DNA of 64,000 nt, taken from assembly GCA_039105265.1 (NCBI GenBank), contig JAPFFF010000002.1:9692399-9756398 (forward strand). Direction: 5' to 3'. Source of the DNA: Tritrichomonas musculus. Lineage: Eukaryota > Parabasalia > Tritrichomonadida > Tritrichomonadidae. Shown piece by piece: positions 50,400 through 62,550 of the stretch. Each line of letters starts with the position of its first letter. Position 1 is the stretch's first letter. The notes under the pieces were generated by a model. It searched no databases. It saw only the letters and a program-made list of their open reading frames with translations, and had not been told where the DNA came from. The translations under genes were made by a program, and so were the position numbers.

Positions 50400-51016
50400 C
50401 AAAAGTTCATCGGTCAGTTGCGGCGGTTGTGATTTCTTTCTCAATATGTAAATATTTGTGTTCCGTCCAAGAACATCATAATACTTCGAAATGGTCTTGA
50501 TGTTCTCAGGATCTTCAAGTTCATGTGTGAAGATTATTGTGTTGGTGTCAACTTGATTGAATAGATTCATTATAACCGCAAATTTGTATTTGCCAACAAC
50601 CGATATGAAGTCATCTTTATATTTTATGTGGTTATATAAACGTACATATTTAAGCGCATCTGAATAAGATATGTTGATTCCTGATTCAATATCTGATACA
50701 ATGTAAGTTATGTCAATTGAAAAAGTAGTAAGCCATCGTTTGAAATTTTCTGTGTCTTTTTGGTCTGATAAAATTTTCAGTTTTTCTTTGATCTCTTCAA
50801 CTTCTTTTGATAGTCGATTGATCCAGCATTGACTGGATTCGGCAACATATACTTTAAGCTTTCGTTTTATTGCTTGATGAGTCGTTCCACCTGATCCAAA
50901 TTCAAAATATACTTTCGATTGATCAAGATATTTGTAAAATATTTCTGCTTCCAGCCAAATAAATACGGATCTAGAAAAACTCTGTCAATTGCATAATTTG
51001 TTGTATATTTGGTCAT
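50400..51016 (-). pseudogene. N-terminal half of the split host gene: methyltransferase-like domain
   Basis: The minus strand from ATG 51016 reads MTKYTTNYAIDRVFLD, then continues in another frame (1-nt slip near 50955) with KVYFEFGSGGTTHQAIKR and VYVAESSQCWINRL. These are the SAM-binding Gly-rich loop and following acidic strand of a trichomonad methyltransferase-like family often found next to glycosyltransferase domains. The frame then runs open to the Maverick end. Its continuation is the Caps_synth part at 5602-6080. The slip, together with the stop in the other half, shows the host gene was not functional. Confidence 0.65.
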
Positions 51017-53311
51017 ATTATTTCCTGAATATAACCAAAAGAAATGAATGAAGCTGAAAATATAGATAATTTATTGTATTGATTTGAAATAAAATAAAAG
51101 GAAATGGCTGTCCCAGAAAGTATTATAATTTTAACAAAATAATTTGAATTATCTCATATAAAAGTTTTTTTTTTTATCTTTTTGTGTCTTTTTTTCATAT
51201 ATTGTAAACGACTTTGATCAAATTTCATGCTATTGTTATAAAATATGCAATGATCAGTCGGGCTAGAATTAAAAATTATTTAAACAGCTTTCTGCAAATG
51301 CATATACTATTCGACTCTTAATATCAATTTTTATTTTGTGAAAACTCATTGAATTTTTTAATTCAACTGTGAAACTACCTTCTAGCTCCAAACATTAAAT
51401 ATATTTCCGGATCGATTCTAAAATAGGTGGACAATTGAAAGAGCATTCAAAAAGTGAAAATTCTTCAGAAAAAATAATCTAAAAAAATGCAAAATAAAAA
51501 TAATTCTTTTTATATTTTTACAAGATTTTTACCGATTCTTACCGCCTTCCGCGGGGTCTCGACTACGCCTCGCATTCGCTCGGCTTCGCTCGACGCCCGC
51601 TAGGAATTATCGTCTTTTGCCCGAAACCTATGATAGATTCTTATTGAATAGCTTTTTTTTAAAAAAAAAAAATGAAGTTTTCTGTATCATTATAATAATT
51701 TACACAAAATAATAATAAAATTTTAATTTAAAAACAGTTATATATGATTATTATTATTTTTTTTTTTCTTCAATATAATCATTATGTTAATCGAATTAAT
51801 TGTAATCACTAAAGTTTGAAATGTAAAACAGTTTATTGGAATTATAAAGGGTTCATATCCAATAGTTATTGTTTTCTTTTCTTGTATTCTAAGAATTTTC
51901 TAGCAAAAAAAATCAGTTTTTAGTTTTTTACGATTTCATAAAATAAATTGAAATATTAAATTTTTGTGTTTTATCATATCTTATAAAATATTTCATAAAA
52001 CATATACTAAATCAATAATATAATAATTAATATTAAATATATTTAATATATATGAAAAGTAAAATCGATATGTATCTATTATTTATTAGGTTATTTTATT
52101 AAAATTTTCATTTTATTTTTCTTTCAATAATTCAATGATTATATTTATTCAAAAAGTTGTATCTCTTTTTATTTTCAAAGCATAGTTTTTTTTTCAATTA
52201 AATTTGATTTAGTTATTGTTCAATGTTTATATTGGAAATTTTATTGATATTCCAAATAAAAAATAATATTTTTATTAATTGTATATTTTAAACTTCCAAA
52301 ATTCATTTTTCAAATTAAAAATTGATAAAAAAAAGCATTTCCGTAAATTAACGGGCTCAAAAGATTTTTTTTCTAGGGCACAAAAAAGTGCAAAAAAAAT
52401 TTATTATTCGGGTAACGTATTTTGCCCGAAACGAGATTCGAGCACTTCATCGGGTGGAGACAGTTTATTTGCCCGAGATTGCCCGGGTTGCCCTTTTGGT
52501 ATCCCTTCTCATTGATTTTTTTAATGTTTAGTTTGAAAAAAAAAAAAATATAAACGTTAAAAAGTTACGTTTATAAACGTTAAAAAAGATATTAACGTTA
52601 AAATGTTACGTTAAAACATTTGTGATGTGAAAAAGTAATGCCAGCCTGTACTCTTTTCTGGCTCATGAATTTCGATAAATTATTAATTGTCGTATCATGA
52701 GTCAAGTAATTTATTATTTTATTCTTGAAAATTTGATATTTAGATTGTTATCACATATCTAACTATTTCTTGTTTTTTGATTTTTCAAGATCCATATTGG
52801 TAAAAATAAAATTATTCATTCCTTATTTGCTAAAACAGTAGATTTACTTATGAATTTGCTTTCACTCCATTTTGCAAAAGGATTATTTTTATACAGTATA
52901 AAATTTTAATTTTTTATTGAAAAAGTTTAATAGAGAGATTCGGAAATTGATTGACTAAATGAAAATTCTGAGTATAAAAATAGTCGTTCTTGTTAAAAAG
53001 TTTCATTAATCTTTTTCTGATAAGCTTTTAAAAATTCTACCCTAATTAAAATTTCATAAAAATATATTCACTTTTTGAGATTATTTTATATTAGCCAAAT
53101 AAAAAAATGACTATAAAATTATTTTTTAAAATGTCGTAATATTTCCAAAATTTTCATAAATATATGAAAAGAAAATTTTTGTTTTATTTTACTCTATTTT
53201 TAATGTAGATAATTTGATTGTTATCACTTTAACAATCAATTCCATGACAAAAAAAATAAAAACAGTGATTGTTTTTGTACTGGTAAAAGCCTGTTCTTTT
53301 GATGTAGTTAA
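51017..53311. other. Gene-free AT-rich stretch with GC-rich patches
   Basis: No credible gene. A GC-rich patch at about 51536-51625 (CGCGGGGTCTCG, TCGCTCGGCTTCGCTCG) and another at about 52410-52500 (repeated GCCCGA) stand out. Positions 51335-51360 match 58895-58920 upstream of the mariner remnant. TTTCCGGATCGATTCT near 51408 resembles that element's 3' end, suggesting an internally deleted copy. Confidence 0.5.
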
Positions 53312-54064
53312 TTACTTAATTGATCTTAAATTATTTATCTTTGAATTAGTTAAGTCGCTATTCTCTAAAGGTGCTGGAGGTAATGACCAATTATGAGCCA
53401 ATGGTAATCCCGTAAATTCGCTGTCAGAATTCTCTTTTGGTGATGGCTTTCCTGATTCCATTGCTGTTTCAATCCAAGAAATACATTCATTAATTTTTCC
53501 ATGATTTAAGAAAGATCCATACTTTCTTTTCATGGCTCCATTCCAATGGTGATACAAGCTGGAAGGACTTCTTTTATTTCCTGTAACTTTTCTGAATGTT
53601 TGCCAAAATGACCACGGAACCCTTCCATGAAAAGCAGTTCCATAATATGAATTAATTGTCTTCAATATCAGAAGGTCATCAGCTAATGTATATTGTGGTG
53701 TTTTTTCTGGATTACTTAATGGTGTTTTACCATTTAATATAATGTTATTATTTTTATTTTCATCTTCATGATCTAGAAGGTTTCCCATAACTCTCATATT
53801 CATATTTTGCGTATTGACTGGTGGCGAAATTATGCTTTCATCATTACTCATCATCATTGGATTTGATATTATTGGGAGTTGAAATGTTGGAAAATTTTGA
53901 AGAATGGAAGTGATAGGAGGAAGCAGGAACCTATTTTCTTGAGGTTTGGGTGGGAGTTGGCTTTGCTGCTGGATTTGTTGATATTGGTATTGGTATGATA
54001 TTGAGGCCTTATTAAGGTATTCATTCAATTTTGTAGTATTCAAAAAGTGACAACGAAAATACAT
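53312..54064 (-). CDS. SANT/Myb-like nuclear protein (host)
   Basis: This 250-aa protein is probably a DNA-binding regulator of the large trichomonad Myb/SANT-like set. Residues 1-120 are disordered (Gln/Tyr repeats YQYQYQQIQQQSQLPPKP, then Asn-rich). A helical domain at about 125-205 reads YTLADDLLILKTINSYYG, then VPWSFWQTFRKVTGNKRS and SLYHHWNGAMKRKYG. The regularly spaced Trp/Phe (W-x2-FW, HHW) follows the SANT pattern. The acidic/Pro tail is short. The frame is intact and its base composition differs sharply from the flanks. No Inr was found right at the ATG, so the start is less certain. Confidence 0.7.
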   Translation of the reverse strand: MYFRCHFLNTTKLNEYLNKASISYQYQYQQIQQQSQLPPKPQENRFLLPPITSILQNFPTFQLPIISNPMMMSNDESIISPPVNTQNMNMRVMGNLLDHEDENKNNNIILNGKTPLSNPEKTPQYTLADDLLILKTINSYYGTAFHGRVPWSFWQTFRKVTGNKRSPSSLYHHWNGAMKRKYGSFLNHGKINECISWIETAMESGKPSPKENSDSEFTGLPLAHNWSLPPAPLENSDLTNSKINNLRSIK

Positions 54065-57000
54065 ATTTTGCGAAATATATCATTATAAATTTTAATTTTT
54101 TTTATTAAATATTCATAAAATTAATAATATCATTATATAATATATTTAAATTATTGTATATCTTGCTAAAAGTAGAGATAATTTCATAAATAATCACTCA
54201 GCTAATCTTTTCAACCTGAGTTAAAATTTGAAAAATTGGCCATATTTTTTGATTTTAAAAAGATTTATTTTAAAAAATCAAAAATTCCGACGCTGGGGAC
54301 TTTATTTTGGATAGATTTTTTCTTTGAATACTTTACATATTTTTACTTTTCAGAAATCTTTATTTTCTCACAATTTTACAATTGTTTATATCTTACAATC
54401 TCACAATTATTTCTTAAAAAAATGCTCAATATTCTGAAGCATATAATAATTTCATAGAATTGATCTCAATTTTCTGATGATTCAAATATTTCATAAAAAA
54501 TAAATTCAATTTAATAAATTAACTAAAAAATATATCTTATATTTTAAATTGGATTTTCCTCATATTTGCTATAATATTTATACAAAACATCATTTTTTTT
54601 CTAAACTTATCAAATTGTAAAATTTTCATTCAAAAAGAAAAATTAGTTTATTTTTATATCATACGTCAATTTTACCATTATATTTAGTAAATAAATTTTT
54701 TATCATCATATATTTTATTATATTATAATATGATAAAATATACTGCTTTTGTTCAACCTTAATATGGTCTTGATATTGGCTGATTCATAGACTGAAAATA
54801 AACTTGGTTATTTTATTGAATTAAATTGAAATTTTGAATTATTCTCAAAGAAAAAAAATCATATAACTGAAATATTCTTAACCATATTCAAAAATGTAAA
54901 ATAAAATTATTTTTTTCTTTTATATAAGAATATTAGAATATCTTTTTTATTTATAAATGAATATATTTTGTTTGATAGTATAAGATAATCAATTGAATTT
55001 TTCATAAAAATTTGAGAAATAATTGTATTTTCAATGGTTAAAATTATTGAACTTCCACAAAAGGGAATTTCAAGAAAAACAAACAAAAAGTTTGAAGTAA
55101 AATATGAAAAAGAAAATGTGAATACAAATAATCTACTGTTCAATAAAAAAATATCATAAATAAATACAAAAAACTTTAAAAGTTATAAAATATTTACGAA
55201 TTTGATAAAGTTTATTTTTTTTGTATTCAATTTTGAATGAAATAAGATAACAAATGAAATTTTACGAATTTTTTATATTTATGAAAATTTTGTAAATATT
55301 TTGAAATGTTTTAAAATGAGTTAGATACATTATAAATATCATTATTATTGTATATAATAAATTGATAACTTTTATTCAATCAAATTTGTTTTCATATTTG
55401 TCCAAATTTTTTTTTATTTTATGCAATTCTGGGGATATTGAAAAATTTAACTATTCAAATTTAATTTTGATTACTGTTATGTTTGTTTTTTTGTATAAGG
55501 AATTTAATCTCAAAATTTGATACAAATTGCATTTAATGAAACAAACAATTTCCCTCTCTTTCAACTTTATTACCATAAAATACAATATTGAAATTGAAAC
55601 AGTATCAGTTTTTGTTTATTTTTTCTTCCTCACTTTTTGAGAGCTACGCTCTCAAAAAGTTGTTACGGGAAATGCGTAAAATTTGTTAAAAAAACGTATT
55701 TTTATTTGTCGGAAAATTTATATAAAAAAAAATTTACGCACATAAAACATGTTAATGATTATTAGCTACTTGAACATTATATTTATTATGATTTCTAATG
55801 AAGAGATGGAAATATTAAATAAAATAATTTTGAATATTGAAAAAAAAGAATCAATAATTCAAATGATAAATATGATATCTTTAAATCATGAAAAAATGAG
55901 GAAAATAGTATTTGTATGAACTCCATTTTTAAAAATAGAAAATGAAAATTGAAAAAAAAAATTATTCCAATTTCTTATATTATAAATATGTGAAGAATTA
56001 TTACTCACAATAATTAAAATTTATATTCAAGATTCTCATACTAAAAATAAATATAATTTTTAGAAAAAACATTCCATATAATATTAGTATGTATATTGGA
56101 TGCTTTCTTCTGGATTTATTTTATTCTTAATGCTTTTTTTCAACTTGATCATTTGATGCTGTTTTATTATTATTATAATTATAATAGTACCAAGAAAAAG
56201 TGGATGACTTCGCGAAAAACTGGGTGTCGCATTCAATTTCTATAAATTTTGAATAAAAATAATGATCGTTCTAGTTTATTACTTAATAATGAATTTGAAT
56301 TAATTTTCACAATTTTTTTTCTATAGATTGAGAAGATTCTATCAAAAAATTGAATTCATCACCTAGTTTTTCGCTTCGTCGCCTACCTTTTCCTGTTACT
56401 AAACCTAGCAAATTTTTAAAATAGCCTTCAATATTTGAATTGGACGAATATATATTTGAGTTGAACAGTCAGCATAATATAGAATATTTGAGGGCTCTTT
56501 TAAAATTCCCCTGAAAAAGTGGTGTTTGATTTTCTGAAGACTCAATTTATTTCAATTTTTCAATTAAATTCGTTTGATAATTATTTTAAAAAATAAAATT
56601 TAATATCAAATTAGATTTAATTAATCTTAAATCATTTAAATGAAATAAAAATATATTTATAAAATAATATTAAAATAAATTTGATTTATTAATATACTAT
56701 TTTCAAAGATATACTTATTCAATAAATTGATTGTATAAAAAATAAACATCAGAATCTAAAAATTTCTATAAAAATAGCATTATCGTTTGCATTCAATAAG
56801 TTTGGAAAATTGAATGAGATTGAGAGGTGGCATTGTCTACCTGTTACTATATTATTATTTGGTTAATTGAATGATGGTTTTAAACTTTTTGAGAAACAGA
56901 TATCCAAAATTCAATCACTTATTGATTTATGATTAACGAATTTTTACATGAATATAAATATTGTAATATGCATGAAAGTCAGGTATCATAATATCGCCAT

Positions 57001-57713
57001 TTGAAGAAGGTGCTTTTTTGGGCAACCCATAAAACACAACTTTTACTCAAAAAGTTTAAATTATTTGTGTATTTTTGTATATTTTAAAGATGATTTTTTT
57101 CCTTCAAAAAGTTTTGAAAAATGTTATTTAAAAAAAAAAAAAAAAAACTGAAATGTTATCTAAAATTTTTACTCATATCTGTCACTTTGATCCTAAGCTA
57201 ATGAATAATAATTATATTCTTTATTTTTATCCTGAAATAAACGCAATGTTAAAAAATAAAATAGGGTGGTCAAATCACCCAAAATAATATTTTTTAAAAA
57301 TCATGGGCCAAAATGTGGGCCAAGATGGGTTATAGGTAGGGAAAATGGTCGGGTGGTCAATTGAAAAAAGTCGGGTATTGAGCGAAAAAAGTAGAGTATG
57401 AATGGAAAAAAATAATTCTTTTTCAGAAAAAAGTAAAGTAATCTTCAGAAATATTTTTTACTTCTTCAGAAATATTTTCTTCTTCTTTAGAAAAAGGTCG
57501 TTCTTTTTTAGAAATATTTTTTTCTTCTTCGGAAGAAGGTCGTTCTTTTTTAGAAATATTTTTTTCTTTTTTAGAAAATGACGAATTCATTTTTAGAAAA
57601 AGGTCCTTCTTTTTTAGAAGTATTTTTTACTTTATTAGAAAAACGTCAAACTGGTGATCGTTTTAAAAAATACCAGTTTCTCAACTATAAAACTAAATAT
57701 TATATTTTAATCT
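54065..57713. other. Gene-free AT-rich stretch
   Basis: Only short incidental frames occur. Features noticed are a 29-bp palindrome at 55632-55660 (ACTTTTTGAGAGC-TAC-GCTCTCA...), poly-A/T runs, and degenerate tandem units at about 57421-57640 (AGAAATATTTTTT plus GTCGTTC, about 57 bp). These keep a 77-codon frame open from 57578 that I do not accept as a gene. Confidence 0.6.
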
Positions 57714-58643
57714 ACAGCTCGGAATTACTACTGCAGGCCCATTCAATTTTTTGTCTTCTTATGACTGCGATTTGGGATTTTGCTCAAAATTGTCAAATTA
57801 AAAATTTTTGATATATAAAAATTTTGAAAAATTTTGCTTTCATTAAAATTTTGAGAAATTATAACAAAAAATTCAAAATGCTAACAAAAGCATTCAAAAT
57901 TAATAAAATAATATAAATAAAGTATTCAAAATAATTAAAATAATATAAATAAAATATTCAAAAAATATATTTCTAAATAGAAAATTCCAGATTAGAATTC
58001 AAAATTAATTTATTTTTTCTGTATAATTATTTTTTGATTCTATTTAATTCTTAGTATTTAATATACAAATTTTCAATTTGCTTTAAATCAGTAAAAAAGT
58101 ATGAATTAACTTAATGATAATGTGAACATTAAAAAAATATTAGAAAGTCATAATAAATAACATTTAATATTAAATTCACCATAATTTTAATCAATAACCT
58201 CTTTTAAGGCAAAAAATAGGTCAATAATAATTGAATTCTTATTACTGTAAACCGCTAACTGCAGTAATAACGGCTGTTTTTTCACCTATTTATGGTAAAT
58301 TTGAATTGAATACCTTATTACTGCAAACCGCTAACTGCAGTAATTGAAACTTTTTGGCCTTTTTAAAGTCAAATATTTTTGACCTTCAGATCGTTTATAT
58401 TTGTATAACAATGAATGATAATTAAATTGAACTTTTTGAGAATAATATTTTTATAAATGAATAAATCCAAGTTTTATTTTATCATAATTAAGAGAATGAT
58501 ACGATTTTCAACTAAAGAACACAATTGAAAAAAATATTAAAATTTTAAATTTTTAAATTTTTAAAAATTTTTGAAAATTTTCAAATTGCTCTTTTATTTG
58601 CTTATTACTGTAAAATAACGCAACAGTAATAATTCCGAGCTGT
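57714..58643. repeat. MITE-like element with inverted ends and internal hairpins
   Basis: ACAGCTCGGAATT at 57714-57726 is repeated inverted at 58631-58643, and the similarity continues inward (ACT/ACTG). Two internal copies of TTACTG-[CT]-AAACCGCTAACTGCAGTAAT (near 58252 and 58318) can fold on themselves. There is no ORF. It is probably a non-autonomous DNA transposon about 930 bp long. Confidence 0.5.
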
Positions 58644-58894
58644 ATTTTAATCGATCTCCTGATCAGAAAAATTACTTTAAATATCATTATTATTTAATAA
58701 CAAATAAAAAAATTTTTCAAAAATTTTAAAATTTGAATGAAAAAAATAATTGATAAACATATTTTTCCTTGCCTATAAAGGCATTTTTTTCTATAATTTT
58801 TTAATGCACATAATATGCATAATACATAAATTATTAAAATACATTATTATTACACTTTATTTTATAAAATTTAAATCTTTTTATTTTCCTATTT

Positions 58895-59600
58895 TAATTT
58901 TGTGAAAACTCATTGAATTTTTACTTTTGAATTTTAGACTTTTTGTCCGTCCTCCATTAAATAATAATGAGTCATGGATTTATCTTTCTACTGATCATAC
59001 AATTCAATGGATACATGAGGGAGATGAACCATCAACAAGAGAGAAGAAGATGATTGGGTATAAAAAATTCATGCTTACAGTCTTTTGGAATCCTGAAGGT
59101 TTTCTTGTTGTTGATTTGCTTCCAGAAGGAATGCATTTTAATTCCGAATATTTTATTAATAACATACTAGAAAAGATTTTCCAAATAATAGCTGAGCGCC
59201 GAGCTGAGTGTCATCGAAAAGTTACTCTTCATTTCGACAATGCTCGGCCTCATACTGCAAGAAAGGTGACTCAATATATGGGCGTTCGCCATATGAAGAG
59301 AGCTCCACATCCACCTTTCTCACCTGATATAGCTGCATCAGACTTTTATCTTTTCTGTTATCTCAAAGACAGGTTGGCAGGACTCAAATTTGAATCGCCA
59401 GATGAACTTTTTGAATGCATCAATGAAGAAAATCCCAAAAGAAATATTAATTAATGTATTTCTCGAATGGGAAAAAAGACTCAAGCAAGTTATTTAAAAT
59501 AATGGAGAATACATTTAATAATAAACATTTTAATATTAATTATCATATTGTATTTTTATTACATATTGAGATGCTACGATATTTCGGATCGACCTATATA
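58895..59600 (+). mobile_element. Dead mariner-type (Tc1/mariner) transposon remnant
   Basis: A frame at 58927-59454 keeps the DD34D transposase core: SWIYLSTDHTIQWIHEGDEP, KKFMLTVFW, LHFDNARPHTA (second Asp) and HPPFSPDIAASDFYLF (third Asp). It is 5' truncated, with no N-terminal DNA-binding domain and no ATG. The first catalytic position reads Asn (NNESW instead of DESW). A 1-nt frameshift near 59434 moves the conserved VFLEWEKRLKQ end into another frame. The 3' side near 59575-59595 (GATATTTCGGATCGACCTA) may be the inverted end. No matching 5' end remains. Confidence 0.8.
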
Positions 59601-60352
59601 AAGAGATTTTTAAATATATAAACCACTCAATTATGAGATAAAAATCTGGCTCTGGTCTTTCATAATTTTAAATGAGCAAAAAACCTACAACTCCGTTGCC
59701 TCCTGGATTTTCAGTTGAAGGCAAAGAAGATTCAAAGAAAAAGCATTACTGATGCCCAAAAATAGGATGGTAGGTTAGTATGGAACTAAGGAGATGTTTT
59801 TATCATCATCGAATAAAACAACAGGCAGCTCATATCGCCAAAAATGAACACATTTTTGATATACCACGAAATAAAGATCCATTATTACCCAAAAAATAAT
59901 GTGTTAATAACAAAATTATAAATGAAGAATAAATTCAACATTCAATAATGAGAGCTTTGGCTCTTATAGCATCCTCTTTAAACATCTCTGCATACAGTAG
60001 CAAAATGGAAGATTTCATTTACTTTTTGTTAAAATTAGGTATCGAGCTTAAAAACAATTTTAAAGATCATTCTTTAAATCCAGAAGATTTATTCCATATA
60101 TCAGATTATATTAAAATATTAGCAGAAGAAGTTTTTTCAAAATGCAGCATCTTTTTGAATAATCAATGAGTTAAACCATACAAGCAGAATTAAAAAACTT
60201 TTCTGATAAATCTTCAAGCATATATTTAGCTAATTTTTTCCCCAACATTTGAGTGAATAAAGTATTTTTATATTTTTATAATATTTTTTTATGTGTGAAT
60301 TATAATTTTATATATATTAAGAAATATATATATTAATAGAGAAATATAAAAT
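59601..60352. other. Decayed or uncertain coding fragments
   Basis: A 27-codon frame from 59672 (MSKKPTTPLPPGFSVEGKE) and a 73-codon frame at 59948-60169 (helical, MRALALIASSLNISAYSSKMEDFIYFLLK) have gene-like composition. Both are short and surrounded by stops. I read them as remains of a host gene or as small ORFs of unknown status. Confidence 0.35.
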
Positions 60353-61447
60353 AGCAAAGTTTGGAGGTGAAGCGACCAACAAACTATATTCAAATTTTGA
60401 AAGGAAAAAATTGAATAAATGGCTTTTTGATAAAACAACTTTTTAATAAAAACACTTTTTGATTGTTTTTGAATAATGAACTTTTTGATATATAATTCAG
60501 TTTAATCTTTATTGAAAAATTTTCAAATAAGAAATTATTATGATTGAAAATCTAATAATCAAGTGCCACCTCAAACCATACCAGGATGGCTTTGACAGCA
60601 CCAATACCGGATTAATATTAATATTTCATATTCTTTTTTCTTAGAGATTTAATAAATTATATAAAGTTTATTTTTTCAATATCTTCAAATATTTTTATTT
60701 ATTTTATTTTGTTTTTTTATTCTATTTTCCATTTTTTTACAACTGATGAATAAATAAATAAATATTACTGAATAAATAAATAAATATTACTAAATCTTTA
60801 TTTTAATGAAAGAACAGACAATATCAAATTCAACAGAATTTATACGATCAAATTCAACCCATACACTAGTTTGTCAAGTGAACATAAAATCTAAATTGTA
60901 GCTTCTTTTGTATTAAATGCGATTGATTAATTTTAGAATTAGATATGTAAAAAGAGTATTTTCATCTTAAAAAGACATACAAATCTAAACCAAAGTTATA
61001 TAAGATATTAGATTTTGGGTTTTCATTGTGCATTATGCATTTTTTTAAATATGGAAAACCCTTGTTTATCGATGCAATTAATAGTATTAAAAGTATGTAT
61101 ATGAAGTAAAATTAGAGTTTGGGACTTATTTTAGATAGAAAAAAAATAATTATATAATTTAATTGGTACAAAGGTGTTACTGCATTTTTATTTCCAACTT
61201 TCCATTTTTACTATTATATTAATACCTTTATTATTAATTTGTTTTTTATATTTTAATCGGGATGAATTAATAAAAGTATATTTTTTTCTTTAAGTAGCAG
61301 CTTTATCAAAAAGATTTTTTATCAAAAAGTGCCTTTATCAAAAAGTGTTTTTATTAAAAAGTTGTTTTATCAAAAAGCCATTTATTCAATTTTTTCCTTT
61401 CAAAATTTGAATATAGTTTGTTGGTCACTTCACATCCAAACTTTGCT
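60353..61447. mobile_element. Non-autonomous DNA element with 111-bp inverted ends
   Basis: 60353-60463 and 61337-61447 are inverted copies of 111 bp with only a few differences, starting AGCAAAGTTTGGA and ending in TTTTTGATAAA-rich sequence. The subterminal motif TTATCAAAAAG recurs at least five times on the right side. The 870-bp interior has no credible ORF. The class is uncertain; subterminal repeats and long TIRs resemble hAT- or Mutator-type MITEs. No clear target duplication seen. Confidence 0.65.
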
Positions 61448-62059
61448 GTTTTTATCATCCCATATTAATATTTTAATTTTAATATTTGTCACAAAATCTA
61501 AAGATTTTAAACTTTTTGAAATAATTTTATCTTGGCTTGGTCATTTGGATCACATCTTATTATACGAAAACTCTCAGAATTAGATCCAAAACAAGATAAA
61601 TTGTTATGCAACAAAAAAGTACGAAGATTTGCGAGTTTATGAATTGTATATGAAGTTCATAATATTAAAGATGATCCCCTCGAAAACCAAAAGTTTTTGT
61701 TTTTTGAAAGGTTTTCGTTGCCATTTTTTGGATCGTTCGCATTTTCATCATAGTTAATTTGTCAAGATTGCGAAGATTTTAAAAATAAGATATCAAAATT
61801 AAATGTTAAATTATATGCAAAATTAGCTGAGTTTTGTTCGATTTCCGATGTTTTTTTTTTTAAAAATTCGCTTTGCTCGAAAAAGTTTAATGAAATATTA
61901 CAATTATCCAATACCTTTTATCGAACAAGAATGGCCACTTTTTGAGCTTCGCTCAAAAAGTGTCCTATGTTAAATAATGTAAAAAAAAAAAAAAAAAAAA
62001 TTTTGAACAAATAAAAACTAAAAGAAAAATAATATAAATAAAAAAATATTTAAAACTTT
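61448..62059. other. Gene-free stretch before the satellite
   Basis: Interrupted frames only. A 27-bp palindrome lies at 61936-61962 (CACTTTTTGAGC-TTC-GCTCAAAAAGTG), related to the one at 55632, and a 20-bp A run follows at about 61981. Confidence 0.5.
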
Positions 62060-62550
62060 TAGTTGCAGGTGGAAGTTTAATTCGCGTAATTAGTTCCAAC
62101 TGCAGCTAAGTTGCGATAGCTGCAGGTGGAAGTTTGAAATGGTACATTTAAGTAATTACTTCCACCTGAAGCTATCGCAGTTTAGCTGCAGGTGGAAGTT
62201 TAATTCGCGTAATTAGTTCCAACTGCAGCTAAGTTGCGATAGCTGCAGGTGGAAGTTTGAAATGGTACATTTAAGTAATTACTTCCACCTGAAGCTATCG
62301 CAGTTTAGCTGCAGGTGGAAGTTTAATTCGCGTAATTAGTTCCAACTGCAGCTAAGTTGCGATAGCTGCAGGTGGAAGTTTGAAATGGTACATTTAAGTA
62401 ATTACTTCCACCTAAAGCTATCGCAGTTTAGCTGCAGGTGGAAGTTTAATTCGCGTAATTAGTTCCAACTGCAGCTAAGTTGCGATAGCTGCAGGTGGAA
62501 GTTTGAAATGGTACATTTAAGTAATTACTTCCACCTTTAGCTATCGCAGC
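62060..62550. repeat. Satellite array, 123-bp monomer, four copies
   Basis: TTAATTCGCG recurs at 62077, 62200, 62323 and 62446, exactly 123 bp apart. Each monomer contains GCAGGTGGAAG in both orientations, so single strands can form repeated hairpins. Copies are almost identical. Confidence 0.9.

Noticed and set aside
57578-57811. 77-aa frame with repeated FLE/LLEK
   Set aside because: Produced by degenerate tandem AGAAATATTTTTT units and continuing into a MITE-like element.
61329-61583. 84-aa frame
   Set aside because: Its first half is the 111-bp inverted end of a non-autonomous element.
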